Below are positions 34,421 through 45,851 of a stretch of 58,639 bases of DNA, in pieces. The notes beneath the pieces are model-generated. The model saw only the letters and a program-made list of their open reading frames with translations, did not search any database and was not told where the DNA came from. The position numbers and the translations under genes are program-made. Each line of letters starts with the position of its first letter. The stretch's first letter is position 1. The stretch lies in NCBI GenBank assembly GCA_000151295.1, contig GG745364.1:271402-330040 (forward strand), read 5' to 3'. Origin of the DNA: Allomyces macrogynus ATCC 38327 (Eukaryota; Blastocladiomycota; Blastocladiomycetes; Blastocladiales; Blastocladiaceae).

Positions 34421-36365
34421 TCACAACGCCGCGTTCTCCGCCTTGTCCAGCACCGACCCGCCATCATCCGCGACACTCAACCCCGTCAAGTCCGGCATCG
34501 ACGACGACGGCGTGAGCGCCACGGGCAACTGCGTAAACTCCTTGTCAAAGTTACTCGCGTCGGCGCCACCCTGCACGTTAGGCTTGAACGGCATTTCAAT
34601 CTGCCGCGCCACCAGGGCGGTCCAGTCGATATCGGCAAAGAAGGCGTGCTGCATGATGGCTTCGCCGTCGCCCGGACCGGACCCGAGCCGCCGCGTCGCG
34701 TCGCGCGTGAGCAGGCCTTGAAGGAGGGATTTGGCCGGGGCCGAGAGAGTCGACGGGTAGTGGATCGGTTGGTGCAGGATCGCTTGGAAGAGTTTTTCCA
34801 CGGATTCGGGGGTGCCGAAGGGCGGCTGGTGGTGGGGAGTAAGGTGAACGGGCGTGTCAGAAGAGTGGCAATTGAGGGGTGGAGGGAGTCGCGGGGATGC
34901 ATACCCTGCCCACGAGCATCTCGTACAGCACGATCCCGCACTAGAATGAGCGCGAAAGCACGTGAGCTCGTCGACCGTGGACGGTGCGGGCCAAGAAACG
35001 CTGCGTACCGCCCACCAATCAACCGACTTGCCGTAGTTCTCCTCTTCGAGAATTTCCGGCGCAAGGTACTCGGGCGTGCCGCAGAACGTCGACGTCGTGA
35101 TGTTCTCGCCAATGCCTTCCTTGCACAGGCCAAAGTCGGTGATCTTGACGTGGCCTGAGGTCAACGATTCGCAGCGAATCAGCGGCAAGAGGCGGCGAGT
35201 GGAGCGGGCCGGGAGGGTAGCGCACCCTCTTCGTCGAGCAGGACGTTTTCGAGTTTCAAGTCGCTACAATCCACCGTTATTGTCAGCCAATGCGCCCTCG
35301 ATCACGTTGCACAGGCGATTCAACGTACCGGTAGACGACCCCTTTGCTGTGCAGGTACTGCACGGCCAAAACAATCTCGGCCAAGTACAACTTGGCGCGG
35401 TGTTCCGGGAACCGACGCTCCTTGACGATATGGAAGAAAATCTCGCCCCCACGCACGTACTCCATGACAAAGTAGAGCCGGTCGGGCGTTTGGAACGAGG
35501 CAAACAACTTGACGAGGCACGGGTGCGCGAGCGACTGCAGAACGCGGTTCTCGGCGAGCACATGCTCAATCGACTCTTCGTCGACGAGCGAGCTCTTCTT
35601 GATGACCTTAACCGCATAAAACTCATTGGGCGCGTTCTTGAGCGTCGCGAGCATGACTTTCCCGTAATTGCCCTTGCCGAGCACTTTGATGAACGTGAAC
35701 TCGTCGGGCGACTTGAACTTGCGTTTCTTGGACGGCGACGATGGCGCCGACAAGGAACTCGACGAGGCCGCGCCCGCCGGGATCGGGGCCGTCGGCGTGG
35801 GGCCCGTGGCGGCATCGGTGGCCGATGGCGCGAGGGATGCGACCGACCCGGCCGCTTCGGACGCGGCAGGCTTTAGCGACGTGCGCGTGCGCTCGAACGT
35901 CGCCTGAGTGATGGCGGCAATCCACTCGTCGCGCTCGTCCTTAGACGGCGCCGTCATGTACCGCCGCTCGCCGTTGGCCAGCGTCAGCTCGAAACACGTT
36001 GGGCCGTGCCGGTCGTACGGCTGCGCCTTGGCGCCGGCGAGCAAAAAGTAGTTGGTCGGCTCGACTTCCTGCAGAAGAAGGAAGAGAATGGTCAGCAATT
36101 GCGACCCGCGATCGGACAGCTCCAGCATATGTACATGCGCAGGCTCCTTGAAGTAATACAAGATGCCATCGACGAGCTGCACCCACCGCGGGCGCCAGTT
36201 GCGAATGAAGTTGCCCTGCTTGTTGAGCCACCCTTCCTTTTGCACGACGGCGCCCGTGCGCGGGTGGACGGCGACGCCGCCGGCTTTCTTGATGTCGTTG
36301 CCCTTGACGGCGCTGGGCGCGGCGGGCGCGTCGGAAGGCGAACTCGTGGTCGTGGGCGGTGCCAT
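34421..36365 (-). CDS. AKT/PKB-like AGC kinase with N-terminal PH domain
   Basis: A Ser/Thr kinase of the AKT type, recruited to phosphoinositides by its PH domain. The start is ATG 36365. The PH domain (about residues 38-145) contains [20 protein letters not shown] and [15 protein letters not shown], then [13 protein letters not shown]. Introns interrupt it and the kinase at GTACAT, GTACGT, GTGCGC, GTACGC and GTATGC donors. Kinase landmarks: glycine loop [13 protein letters not shown], lysine [10 protein letters not shown], catalytic loop [12 protein letters not shown] (across a splice), [10 protein letters not shown], and activation segment [15 protein letters not shown] with the PDK1-site Thr. 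A C-terminal AGC extension has [18 protein letters not shown] with a turn-motif TP. The usual hydrophobic motif FxxF(S/T)Y is absent and the protein ends [15 protein letters not shown]. That is unusual for AKT and may mean different activation. YPK/SCH9-type kinases lack this N-terminal PH domain. Confidence 0.92.
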
Positions 36366-37362
36366 GGTTGAATTGAGGGATGGTGTCGATTGAGGGAGTG
36401 TGCACGCGGCGGTGGTGGCACGTTATGGGCTGGAGGAGATGGCCGCGGTTGGCTGCACCGGTTGCGATGGAAGGGGGAACTCAGTTGCGGCGACGGCGCA
36501 CAGCGCGTGCGAGGGACCGATCTGGACGTGGAGCAACGAGAGCGAGCGGCCGTGTGCGCAGAGTCGCGGCCGTGCGCAGTGGGGTTGGTGCGAGCAAAGA
36601 GCGTCCCGCGAGCTGCTGGGTAACTCGTCACGGGTGGGCGCGAGCCGCGATGGTTCTGGGTGATAAAAACAGCGCCGTCACCTGACGCCGATCAAGTCGT
36701 CGGACGCCAGCTCGCCTGTGGGACGCCGGCGGACGCTTCGCCAACCCAGGACAAGAATGAAAACCGAAACGCAATGTATTGAAACAACCATGACCCTTTC
36801 GGTGGAGAAACTCGGCTTTCACGAGTGGGGCACGCTACCATCGCAGTCATCCTTCGCGAGCGAATGCGTCCATACGTTACAGAGGTTCTGTGAGGAGCAA
36901 TCTGCGATCAAACAGCTGACGACAAGCAAATACATACGCGCACACGACGATGGATCACGACGGCGCGCGCACGAGTAGCCTTATGCCGGTCTGGCAAAGG
37001 GCAGGATGCAGATTTTCGTGCCGAGAAGTGTGGATCCTGATGCTGCTGTGCAGGTGGAGCAGCTCGGCTTGGACGCGTTGCACAAGCGGCAGAACGCGAT
37101 CCAAGGTTTCCACGTTGGGGCTTAAAGTTGATTTTGCCAAGATGAATCTGAGAGCTCGCTTCAGCCTGAGCGTGAAATCCCTTGTCGGATTTGAGTACAC
37201 TCCTATTTCGCCATAACGCTCCCTGATCCCGGCGCCCCTTTTCCTTCTTCTCCCTCTCTCCGCGCGCAGGTCGTGAACCGTGTGCATTCTGCTCCCGACA
37301 ACGCGCTCAGTCTCTGGAGTCGCCAGCTCGCGCTCGTCCCAGCCACCACCACCTCCACCACC
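36366..37362. other. Divergent intergenic region
   Basis: About 1.0 kb between the AKT-like start and the hypothetical gene at 37363. No TATA box or extra gene was seen. Confidence 0.4.
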
Positions 37363-38052
37363 ATGGCCAGCCCCGACCGCCCACACCCCGCCGCATCTGC
37401 CCCGCTCCGCCCGCCGCTCGCCGGGTGCTCCGTCCCGTTCACCGCGCTCTTCGCCGCCGTCTCATCCTGCCTTCGCCCCGCATCGTCATCTCGCGGCGAG
37501 TTCTCGCGCATCCCAACCACGAGCCCCACCACCGACCCTCCCGCCCTCTCCTCCAAGCCGCGGCACCTCGTCGACTCGTTCTCGGTCGCGTCTTCGATCC
37601 ACGCGCTCGACATTCCCTCGGCAAGTACCGATCTCGGCACCACGCACTCGCCGTCGTTCCAGCCGCCTGCGTGGGACCGGCGCGCGCCGCCCGCCATCGG
37701 TGCGGAAGTGCCGCGGCCAAAGGGGACGCGCGTGCTCGCGGCACTCAAGTCCCTGCTCGCAGCCCCGCGCAGGCAAGTGTCCGGGTGGTGGTCCGAGTAC
37801 AACTCGCTCTCGGATTTACCGGGCGGCGGTGGCGATGCGTCGCCGAGCCCGCATGATGAGCGCGAAGACCCGGTACACGAGCAACAGTCCACGGCGATGT
37901 GGCCCGCGGCGCTGCAAGTGGACGACTACAACGATCTCGGCGTGGGGAAGCGGTCGCCCATCTGGTACGAGCATTCAGCGCCATCGCCGGTGGAGGTGCC
38001 GCTGCACGTCGTGTCCGCGGCTGCGGCGGGGCACTCGCGGGGAGTGATGTGA
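37363..38052 (+). CDS. Hypothetical protein, 229 aa
   Basis: ATG 37363 lies in a good context (CACCATGG) and opens an unspliced frame with the strong G/C third positions of real genes here. The product is rich in Pro, Ser and Ala and looks mostly disordered. Short ordered-looking stretches are LVDSFSVASSIHALDIPSAS, TRVLAALKSLLAAPRRQVSG and WWSEYNSLSDLP, the last two forming a basic-aromatic segment that could be a short linear motif. No signal peptide or membrane helix is seen and I recognise no family. It is convergent with the dienelactone hydrolase gene, leaving only about 240 bp between them. Confidence 0.55.
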   Translation: MASPDRPHPAASAPLRPPLAGCSVPFTALFAAVSSCLRPASSSRGEFSRIPTTSPTTDPPALSSKPRHLVDSFSVASSIHALDIPSASTDLGTTHSPSFQPPAWDRRAPPAIGAEVPRPKGTRVLAALKSLLAAPRRQVSGWWSEYNSLSDLPGGGGDASPSPHDEREDPVHEQQSTAMWPAALQVDDYNDLGVGKRSPIWYEHSAPSPVEVPLHVVSAAAAGHSRGVM

Positions 38053-38291
38053 TGATGGGGGACGACTTGCCGGAGGAGGGAGGAAGACTGTCGATTGACG
38101 GGTAGGGGGACTCCTGCGCTGATCAGCAAAGAGTTGCGATCTAATCCATCATGCTCGCGTTTTGGAACCCTTGGCTTCTGCAACGTCGACACGGCACACT
38201 AAAATTATGTATTGCCATCGCGCACCTGCTCCACCATACTCGGTGCTCACCGTACGGCACCCGCCCACGCCCGCGACTCCCGCGCGCTCGC

Positions 38292-39117
38292 CTACAGGTT
38301 CTTCTCAAAGAACGCAACCAAATCCTCGACCGCCTCGTGCGTGCGCTCGCGGTTCAGCTTGCTCTCAAAGTCTGCACGGGCCGCACACCACCCATGGTGC
38401 ATATCGTCGAACGCCTTGAACACACCCTTGTCCCCCCACTTTTCGGCAATCTTGGCCTGCACCGCCGACATGTCGCCCTCGTCCTTGGACGGCAAGATCG
38501 CGACCGGTCGCTGCGTGGCTTCAATGTCTTCGGCGGTCACCAGGTACGGGTGCGCCGAGGCGCCGGCCTTGATGCGGTCCGCGAGCTCGTTCAAGCACCG
38601 GGTCATGATCTTGCCGCCCCAGCAAAAACCGACGAGACCGACAGACGTGATGGACGGGTGGTGCTTGTTGAGGTAGTCGAGGGTCGCGACAATGCGCGGG
38701 TGCACGACGTCCCATGAGCCCGAGACGGTGAAGAACTTGGCGAGGTCGGCCGGGTTTTTCTACACGCCATCGCGCGTAAGCCAATCCGATCCAATCCACT
38801 CCCGGAGCGGTGTTGTGCAACCAGCGTACCGGCGGGAAATTGCTCAACGGCCACGGCTTGCCCAAGAACAAGTCCGGCATGACGACGCGCGCATCGAGCC
38901 CCTGCGCGAGCAAGTCGGCCGTCTGCTTAGTCGCAGGATGGAACCCGAAAATATCGTAAATAATGACGATCGCGCGCGTCGCGTCAGCGCGCCCTACGGC
39001 ATAGCAGTTCATGTCCTGCCCGACGCGCACGGTCGCGCCGAGCGGCGTGTAGGACGAGACGACGGGCGGCAGCGTGCAGCAGGCCTTGTGAATGAAGGGC
39101 TTGGGCGAGGTCGACAT
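38292..39117 (-). CDS. Dienelactone hydrolase family protein
   Basis: An alpha/beta hydrolase of the DLH (carboxymethylenebutenolidase) family. The chosen start is ATG 39117 (MSTSPKPFIHKACCTLPPVV). An in-frame ATG at 39309 would add 64 residues rich in Arg/Ser/Ala that resemble a mitochondrial presequence, so two forms are possible. One intron (donor GTACGC, acceptor TGTAG) joins PWPLSNFPP to KNPADLAKFFTVSGSWDVV. The nucleophile elbow is GLVGFCWGGK with the DLH-type catalytic Cys, and the catalytic His lies in DDMHHGWCAARADF. The acidic partner is probably in ILPSKDEGDMS. The early segment RAIVIIYDIFGFHPATKQTA is typical of DLH proteins in fungi. The substrate is unknown; many fungal members act on small lactones or esters. 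Confidence 0.9.
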
Positions 39118-40154
39118 GGTGCGGATAGTCGTTGTGGTGGATCGAGAGAGGTGGGGAGAAGGAGTGTGCGCGGGGCCGATCGTGGGGGAGTAGGTGGTGG
39201 TGGGAAGCGGGACGGACACGAGGTGCTGGGTGGCCACAGCGGAGCGGCGTACAGCAGTGGCGGAAGCAACCGACACGGCGCGCGCGCGCGATAACAGCGT
39301 GCAGATCATTGGCCTGGCTGGACACTGGGGTGCGCTGTGTGGAGAGCGCCGGCCGCTTCGTGCACGATGGTGGTGGCGCTAGGCGCTGTGTAGGATTGGG
39401 CGTTTTATGTGATCGAGAAGCTTGGAGAAGTGCTCAACCACCCAATTTGAAGAACAGCCTGACCGTCGTTGAGCACGATGCGCAGTTTGCATTCTCTCTG
39501 ACACGCACAATAGCAGGCAAAAAAAACGGGAGATAAATCCAGGCTATGTACTGCGTAAATACAAGGGCGCGCACGAAAGCTCGCGCCGCACGTCTCTCTC
39601 CGTTGCTCTCTGCTGGCCCGTCACGACCGACCATCACCACGCCCCTACACGGGCGTCGCGTCGCGTCACGATACGGCTTTCTTAGTGCTTGTTCATGGCC
39701 GCTACATAACGCGCGCATAGTCGCTGGGTCAGAAACTGTCTTCACGTCGCCATCCTTCCGCGAAATGGTGGACAGCACGTACCAACGACCTGGTCGCGCG
39801 GGCACGTGCACTGCTGGTCGGCGGGCACGTTGGCCATGACCGAGGCAACGTGCTGGCCGCAACCGCGCCACGTCGTCCTATTCACAAAAGCGTCGGTGGT
39901 TGGGTGGTCAGGGTCCAGTCGTTGCGAAAACGGATGCGGTCGCGCTGCAGGACGCGTCGAGCCGGTCGGCCGGTCGGCCGGTCGAGCGCTCCTCACGTTA
40001 TCGCTCGCTCACGACGTGGCACGCGTCGCTTGCTGGCCAATGGTGTCGAACATACTTTTTGCACAGCGGGCACTCGATGGGCATGCACATGTTGAGAGTT
40101 GTTGGTGGGTTGGTGGTTCGCGAGTTGGTGTCGAGACTGCCCTGCTCATGTGCG

Positions 40155-40170
40155 GGGGGGGGGGGGGGGG
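40155..40170. repeat. 16-nt G homopolymer
   Basis: Uninterrupted G run on the + strand in the long intergenic region. Confidence 0.85.
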
Positions 40171-40491
40171 CGCCCAATTTATATCGCGCGTGGCCCTCGG
40201 GCGACGCCGCGTGTGGCGGGCGTCAGGGAGCGGATGAAGTGGTTTGGTGATGATTTTGCGTCGGATAAACGCGTCTCTGGTCGGGCCAACCACCCAGGTT
40301 GAAGTGGAGGAGGACCTTGCCGGCGCGAGACCTACGCGACACACGTGGAAGTCATGGTGGGAGTGAGGCAGACAGAAGTGCTCGTTGTGAAGGCTGCTGT
40401 TGGCTGCTGTTGGTCACCGCGACGCCGCGGACAAGGGCGAAACGGCAGGTGAACAAGAGGAACAGTGAAGAAAAAAACGACTTGTGACCGT

Positions 40492-40512
40492 GGGGGGGGG
40501 GGGGAGGGGGGG
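40492..40512. repeat. G tract interrupted by one A
   Basis: About 13 G, one A, then about 7-8 G. It could form a G-quadruplex and, like the other tracts, is prone to length error. Confidence 0.8.
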
Positions 40513-40894
40513 GACAAATACACGATGGCACGTTCCACCGCGACGCTCGGGACACCAGAAAGTCTAGGACATCATTTCCGCGGACAAACAATGACCCAGT
40601 CAGTCTTCATGATTTCACCAGACAGATTTCTTGGAGACTCCCCTCACCTCGATTTCTATGGAGCATCAGCAGGAATCGAGCCTGTAGTCACTCGACGCTG
40701 CGTTGACTGCCTTGGAGGCGATCTGACCATTGCCCCTCAAGATTGGCCACCCTGTTTGTCGCTTCCCTGGACTCTCACCTGTCGCCCTGCCCTGCCCTGC
40801 CCTGCTCCAAGCTGATGGCATCCACGGCCACGTTCGATTAATATATTCTCGCTCAAAGTTGACATCGCACCTGCTCCACCTCCGCCACGCGGCA

Positions 40895-42470
40895 CTAGCA
40901 CTTCCCTTCCCCATCCACTGCGGGCTCAGCCATGTACTCGCGGCGCAACAGCGCCATAATCTGATCCAACGCCCTGTTCCCACCCAACGCACGGATCTGC
41001 GCCACCACCTCACCGTCCAACGCGCGAAGGTACTCGCGCGTGTACTGCAGCGACTTGGACTCGTCAAGCAGTTGCAGCGCGTACCGCTTCAAGTGCGAGT
41101 CGGTCGTGTGTTGCTTGAGAATGTCTACATTCGTGGCGAACCGGGTCAGTTTTGGTGGGTGGAGAAAAGAGGGGGGAGGGTGAAGAGTGCGTACTCAGCA
41201 GTTGCCGGTCGTGCGGGTTACTCCGAATCGAGTGAATCACCGGGAAACTGAACTTGCCCTCTTCAATGTCCTCGCAGTAGCCTTTGGTCGCGGCAAATTC
41301 GGCCGAGACCAGATTGATGTAGTCGTCCCGGATCTGGAAGAGGTTGCCGAGCGCCGTGCATAGCGTCGTGTAGGCGAGGAGCGGCGGGAGGCTATTTTGT
41401 TGGGAGAGGGCGGTCAGGGAGGGCTGAAAACGGGTGGAGAAGGGTTGTGAGGGCGCGGACGTACTCGGTGTTGCCACGGTACTCGACCATGAGGCCGATG
41501 CCGAGTCGCAGGAGGGCCGAGGTTTCTGTTGGCCAGAGAGAGTCGCGTTAGTGCGGATCGCAGAATCGCTGGGAAAGCGAAATCAGAGACGCACTGTTGC
41601 CGACCATTTCAAGGTACTGCTCCTCGGTCGGGCACACCATGTTCTCGCGCCAAAAGATCTCGATACCCTGGCCGCGGTGCGCGTTGACGAGCTCGTCTAC
41701 CGAATCGCCGTCCATCAGTTTCCACCATCGCACCCCGTCATCCTCGATCGGATCGCAACACATCGTACCGGCAAAGATCTCGACCGCCTTGCCCGGCTCG
41801 CCGGACGGCGATCGCAGCTTCTGCACCTGCTGCAGCGCCAAAAAATAGACGTAGTTGGCGCAGTTGATGGTTTGCGCGACGCCAAACACCTTGTAGGCCA
41901 CGGGCACGCCGCGGCGCAGACTCGAGTTGTCTTCAATGTCGTCGATCCTATTCGGAGCGGTCCCGATCGTCGTCAGAGGAGCGGAAAAACGGCACGGTGG
42001 GGAAAGTTGCCGGATTAAAAGCACATACAGCAAACTGCCGCCGTGCAACATTTCCACGACATTGGCAATGACTGCGAGCTGGTCGGGCGGCACGGCGAGC
42101 CACTGGTTGAAGGCCTCGAAAATCATTGACCGAATGCCCTTGCCGGGGTTTTTGAGCAGGTACTGGTATGGCGCGAGCAGAATCTACTAGACGATCGATC
42201 AGGTAAATTTCCGATCATGTTGTGAACATCAAATCGGAACAAAAATTGGTCGCGTACCTCATCGTCGAGGTAACTTGATGCGGGCAACGGCGGACAGTAC
42301 GTGTTCTCGTTGCCCGGCGGGTGCAGGACTTGCTCTTCGTGGCCGACGCCATATTGCTCGCGCTGGATTTGCTTGAGATAGGACATGGCCGATGCGGCGT
42401 CGCTCTGCGTCGCGGCATCGGTCGCCGGGACGAGCGCGGGTGCAGGATCCGTCGATACGGGCGGCGTCAT
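40895..42470 (-). CDS. BTS1: Geranylgeranyl diphosphate synthase
   Basis: A trans-prenyltransferase that condenses FPP and IPP to C20 GGPP for prenylation of Rab/Rho proteins and for isoprenoids. The start is ATG 42470, followed by a variable head. The core begins [20 protein letters not shown] and IFEAFNQWL. The first Asp-rich motif is [14 protein letters not shown] (DDxxD) and the second is [14 protein letters not shown]. Other family pieces are [52 protein letters not shown] and the C-terminal [20 protein letters not shown]. At least five introns with mostly GTACGC/GTACGT donors separate these blocks. Small residues upstream of the first motif (VYFLALQQ lies downstream) do not by themselves set chain length, but the overall match is to fungal GGPPS rather than FPPS. 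Confidence 0.93.
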
Positions 42471-43645
42471 AGTGGCAGCGGCGGGGATCGACAGTAGTGG
42501 GCAGTTTCGGCGCAAGCGGGACGGGCGGTTTTGATCAGTCCACGGCACGAGCAACGAGCAGCATACGCGTAGAAGAGGGAGAGAAGGCCATCCAGCGCTT
42601 CGTCCACCACCGACGCCCAGTCCAAGAACACCAGCATGACCACACCCCCTTGTTGCAGAAGGGATCGCACGCCATGACCAACCCACTCGACCTTCCGCGC
42701 GCACTTCCCGCGCGCGCTTCGATAGATGGCGGCGACGCAATCATTATCAGGGCGCCAAGCATATAACATCGCGGGCGCGCTCTCTCCGTGCAGCAGGGGT
42801 CGCCGCGGGGTCGGAACAAGGTGCGGATTGCAGGTGCCTCCTGGGAACTTTCACGGCCGGTCTCCCCCTGCCGCAGTTGCAGGTGGACGCGTACCGAAGG
42901 GTCAGTACGTCGTATTGCTGGTTGATGCTGAGGAGGTTCGATGCTGGCGCTTCACTGTCGCTCTGGGCGGTACGCGTGCAGCTGTTGAACGTTCGCCACG
43001 GTGCGGTGCTGGGCCATGGTTCGCGGTCGACAAGTGGCGGCGTGGCGAGCGTGGCGCTAGCGCCGGCTGCCCGTTGGCCATCACCAACACGGGTGGTGGG
43101 GAAGTGGAGCCCAAGGGGCGAGACGCGTCACCTTGGACCCAAGGCGTGTCTGTGTGACCGCACGTAACCGCAGACTTGACTTGGAAATGAAATCCTGAGC
43201 TATAAGACGTGGACTTGACGTGGACTTAACGTGGACTTGACGTGGACGTGCGATTGTGCTGCGGTGGATCGGTGGGTGCGTTGGTCAGCCGGAAGGCACG
43301 CGGTTCAGCCGGTGTGCGTGCGGGACATGTGGCTTGCGCCACAGGCTTGCCCCCTGCCCCGCGCCTCGTTCTTGCAGCCGTGACGGCAGCACCACCCGCC
43401 CGTCTTTCCTCCTTTGCTCTCGCGGCCAGCTGCATCGACGACCCCAGCGCACCAAGTAACGGAGCTGCACTTGCCGCACCCTTTTCGCCACGCTTCTCCA
43501 CCCGCTCCCCGCGCGCTCTGGATCCGACCCAGCCATCCATCGGCGCACTGACAGACGTCGACGCTGCCTCCACCACTGCCCACCACCCCACTGCCGCCAA
43601 CCCCTACGCCTGCCCTCGACGCCGTTCCACGTCCGCGAACGACCA
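42471..43645. other. Divergent intergenic region, GGPPS to SMS-like gene
   Basis: About 1.2 kb holding both promoters, with the 11-bp repeat described separately at 43206-43247. No other gene is supported. Confidence 0.45.
43206..43247 (+). repeat. 11-bp tandem repeat (GACGTGGACTT)n upstream of SMS-like gene
   Basis: Nearly four head-to-tail copies with one base change, about 400 bp upstream of the SMS-like ATG. The 11-bp period places copies on the same face of the helix, so a repeated protein-binding site is conceivable (inference). ACGTGG and CCACGT cores resemble bZIP/bHLH sites. Confidence 0.8.
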
Positions 43646-45851
43646 TGGACGCTGATCCGCCCGCGCCCGTGACGGCGCCAACCGCGGATCCTGCCGTGGC
43701 GCCCGTGCACGCCCACCACGCTCGCCCGGCACCGCTGCGCCTGGCCAAGCCCACTTTCCATGTACCCGACAATGACGGGTCCGAGAGCGAAAAGGAGGAC
43801 AAGATGCCCGCCAACCTGAACGGTCCACCGCCCGACATGTCTGGCAAGGGCGGCAAGCACCATCGTCGAGTCTACAGCTACGGGCACCATCCGTCAGCGG
43901 CGCCCTTGTCGCCCATGGCTACCTGGGGGTCGGCCACGTCGGCCGAGGTGCCCTACGAGGACGCGTTCCCGTTCTTGAAGGACCGCGAGGAGCAGCTGGG
44001 GTGGTGGCGGTGGTTGGCCGATGTACAGGTCGAAAAGGTACATAATATTTACTTGTCGGCTGCGGATGTCAGGCCCGATTTGGAGGGTAATTTGCGGGCC
44101 TGACCTGTTGGTTATGCATTACAGCATGGTAAGCGCCGCCTGCTCGTCAGTTTGGGTACGCGGAATTTCGCTTGTTCTTTTGTACTCGACAAGAGGCTCA
44201 TCACGTTGTTTGTTCCCCTGTCCAGTCTTCTACGCCATCTGCGGCTACATCAACATCATCTTTTGCAACCTTGCCGACTTGCGCCGCGCCGAGCTCATCA
44301 AGCGCGGGATTGCGCCCGGCACCACGCTGCCCGACTTGGGTACTTGCTTCTCCACCCGCTCCGACCGCGAAATTCGGTTCTGACCATCGAACCGATTACA
44401 ATGCACGTAGGCCACGACCTGATTCCGCACTTGAACATCCCGCACTTGCCCGACTACTTTATCATCACGCTCACGGCCCTGACCGTCGGCCTCATCATCA
44501 ACCACAAACACCGGCTCGGTCTGATCCGCCGCTTCCTCTACGTACACGGCACTCGTACGCACCCACCCGTCCTCTCTCACTCTCGACCACGGTTCCTGAC
44601 GCGCCATTTCCCCCGCTAGTCCTGCTCTTCCGCAGCTTGACCATCATCTCCACGACGCTCCCGGACCCGCAAAAGAAATGCGCAGAAAAATTGCCCGTCG
44701 AAGACATTTTCGCGCCCGTCAACCCGCTCATGCCCGTGACGTGCGGCGATATGATGTTTTCGGGCCATACGGTCATGCTCACGATCCTCGCCATGATCTG
44801 GACCGACTATGGGCCGCAGATCGCCTGGGTGCGTCGCGGGATCTGGACGATTGCGGCGCTTGGGATGCTGTCGTTGGTCGCGATGCGGTACCACTACACG
44901 ATCGAGTACGGCGCCATTCCGTTCTCCTTCACTTGGTTCAGAACTTGCAATTGACCTCGGATACGTCTCCCGAATAGTATCATGATCGCGCTCTACATCA
45001 CGCAGCGCGGGTGGCGGTGGTACGGGTACCTCGCGGCCAACCAGCACTTACGTGAACAAGAACCGATCGTCGCGTTCCTCGAACGCCGGTCGTCCGAAGC
45101 CGATTTTCTGAAAGTCGCTGCCGCGCTGCGCGAGTCGCGCGCCGCGCTTGACGCGACCGTGACCGAGGTGACGGCCGCGGTGGCCGCGAAAGCCGACGAG
45201 GCGCGCCGCGAAGCCGAAAAGTGGGGCGCGCCGATTGCCGAACGGATGGCGACCCAGGTCGCGCCGCTCGCGGAACGGTTGCAGAAGGAGGTCGCGCCGA
45301 TTGCGGAGCGGATTTCGACGCAGGCGGAGCGCGTCGCGACGCTGATGTCGGGGTCGGTGGCCAAGGCGGTGGCGACGGCACCAGGCGCAGCGAGTAAGGT
45401 GGTGGAGAAGGAAAAGGCCGAGGAGAAGGGTTCGCACGCAGGAGTTGTCCCGGACTCTGTCGCGGCGTCGCCCGTGATTGCCGTCTCGCCGACCGAGTCG
45501 GAGGCCGAGGCGATGGTGTTGCTCGGTGCTGGGGAACAGCGTGACGATCCGGTTGATGTGGTGAGTGCGAGCGACGGCACGCTTGTCGCGCTCGAGCCCG
45601 TGGTGCCGACTGACCGTGACGCGCTGCCGGACCATCCCGCATTCACGACGTCGTCGCCGCTCTTGGTCCTGGATCCGGTCGATGCGGGTTCGACTGCCGC
45701 ACCACCCGCACCATCACGATCCCTCGCCGGAAACGGCGATGACGCCGAGCCGCCAAGGAGCGACGGCGCGGATCCACCAGACGACGACCAAGGATCCGAA
45801 ACAATCCCGTTACACCCGAACGGCGTGAGTACCGACACTTACGCCGACTAA
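43646..45851 (+). CDS. Sphingomyelin-synthase-like (PAP2_C) membrane enzyme with amphipathic repeat tail
   Basis: Integral membrane phosphotransferase of the sphingomyelin/IPC-synthase-like PAP2_C group. The start is ATG 43646. Exons join in phase at 44086 (GTAATT), after LPDLG (GTACTT), after VHGT (GTACGC) and after HYTI (GTACGG). A cytoplasmic head of about 140 residues is followed by VFYAICGYINIIFCNLADLR, DYFIITLTALTVGLIINHKH, then RSLTIISTTLPDP. The catalytic blocks are CGDMMFSGHTVMLTILAMIW (first His) and LVAMRYHYTIDIMIALYIT (second His and Asp), as in SMS. The C-terminal tail of about 280 residues begins with a helix and contains three 11-residue repeats (APIAERMATQV, APLAERLQKEV, APIAERISTQA; 45228-45326). 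It then becomes acidic and disordered. The repeats suggest an apolipoprotein- or perilipin-like lipid-surface helix. The substrate head group cannot be told from sequence. Confidence 0.88.

Larger units (their letters stand above)
39118..40894. other. Long intergenic region with poly-G tracts
   Basis: About 1.8 kb (1.6 kb if the DLH start is 39309). It contains G homopolymers at 40155-40170 and 40492-40512. Short frames on both strands do not show codon bias. No gene is supported. Confidence 0.45.
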
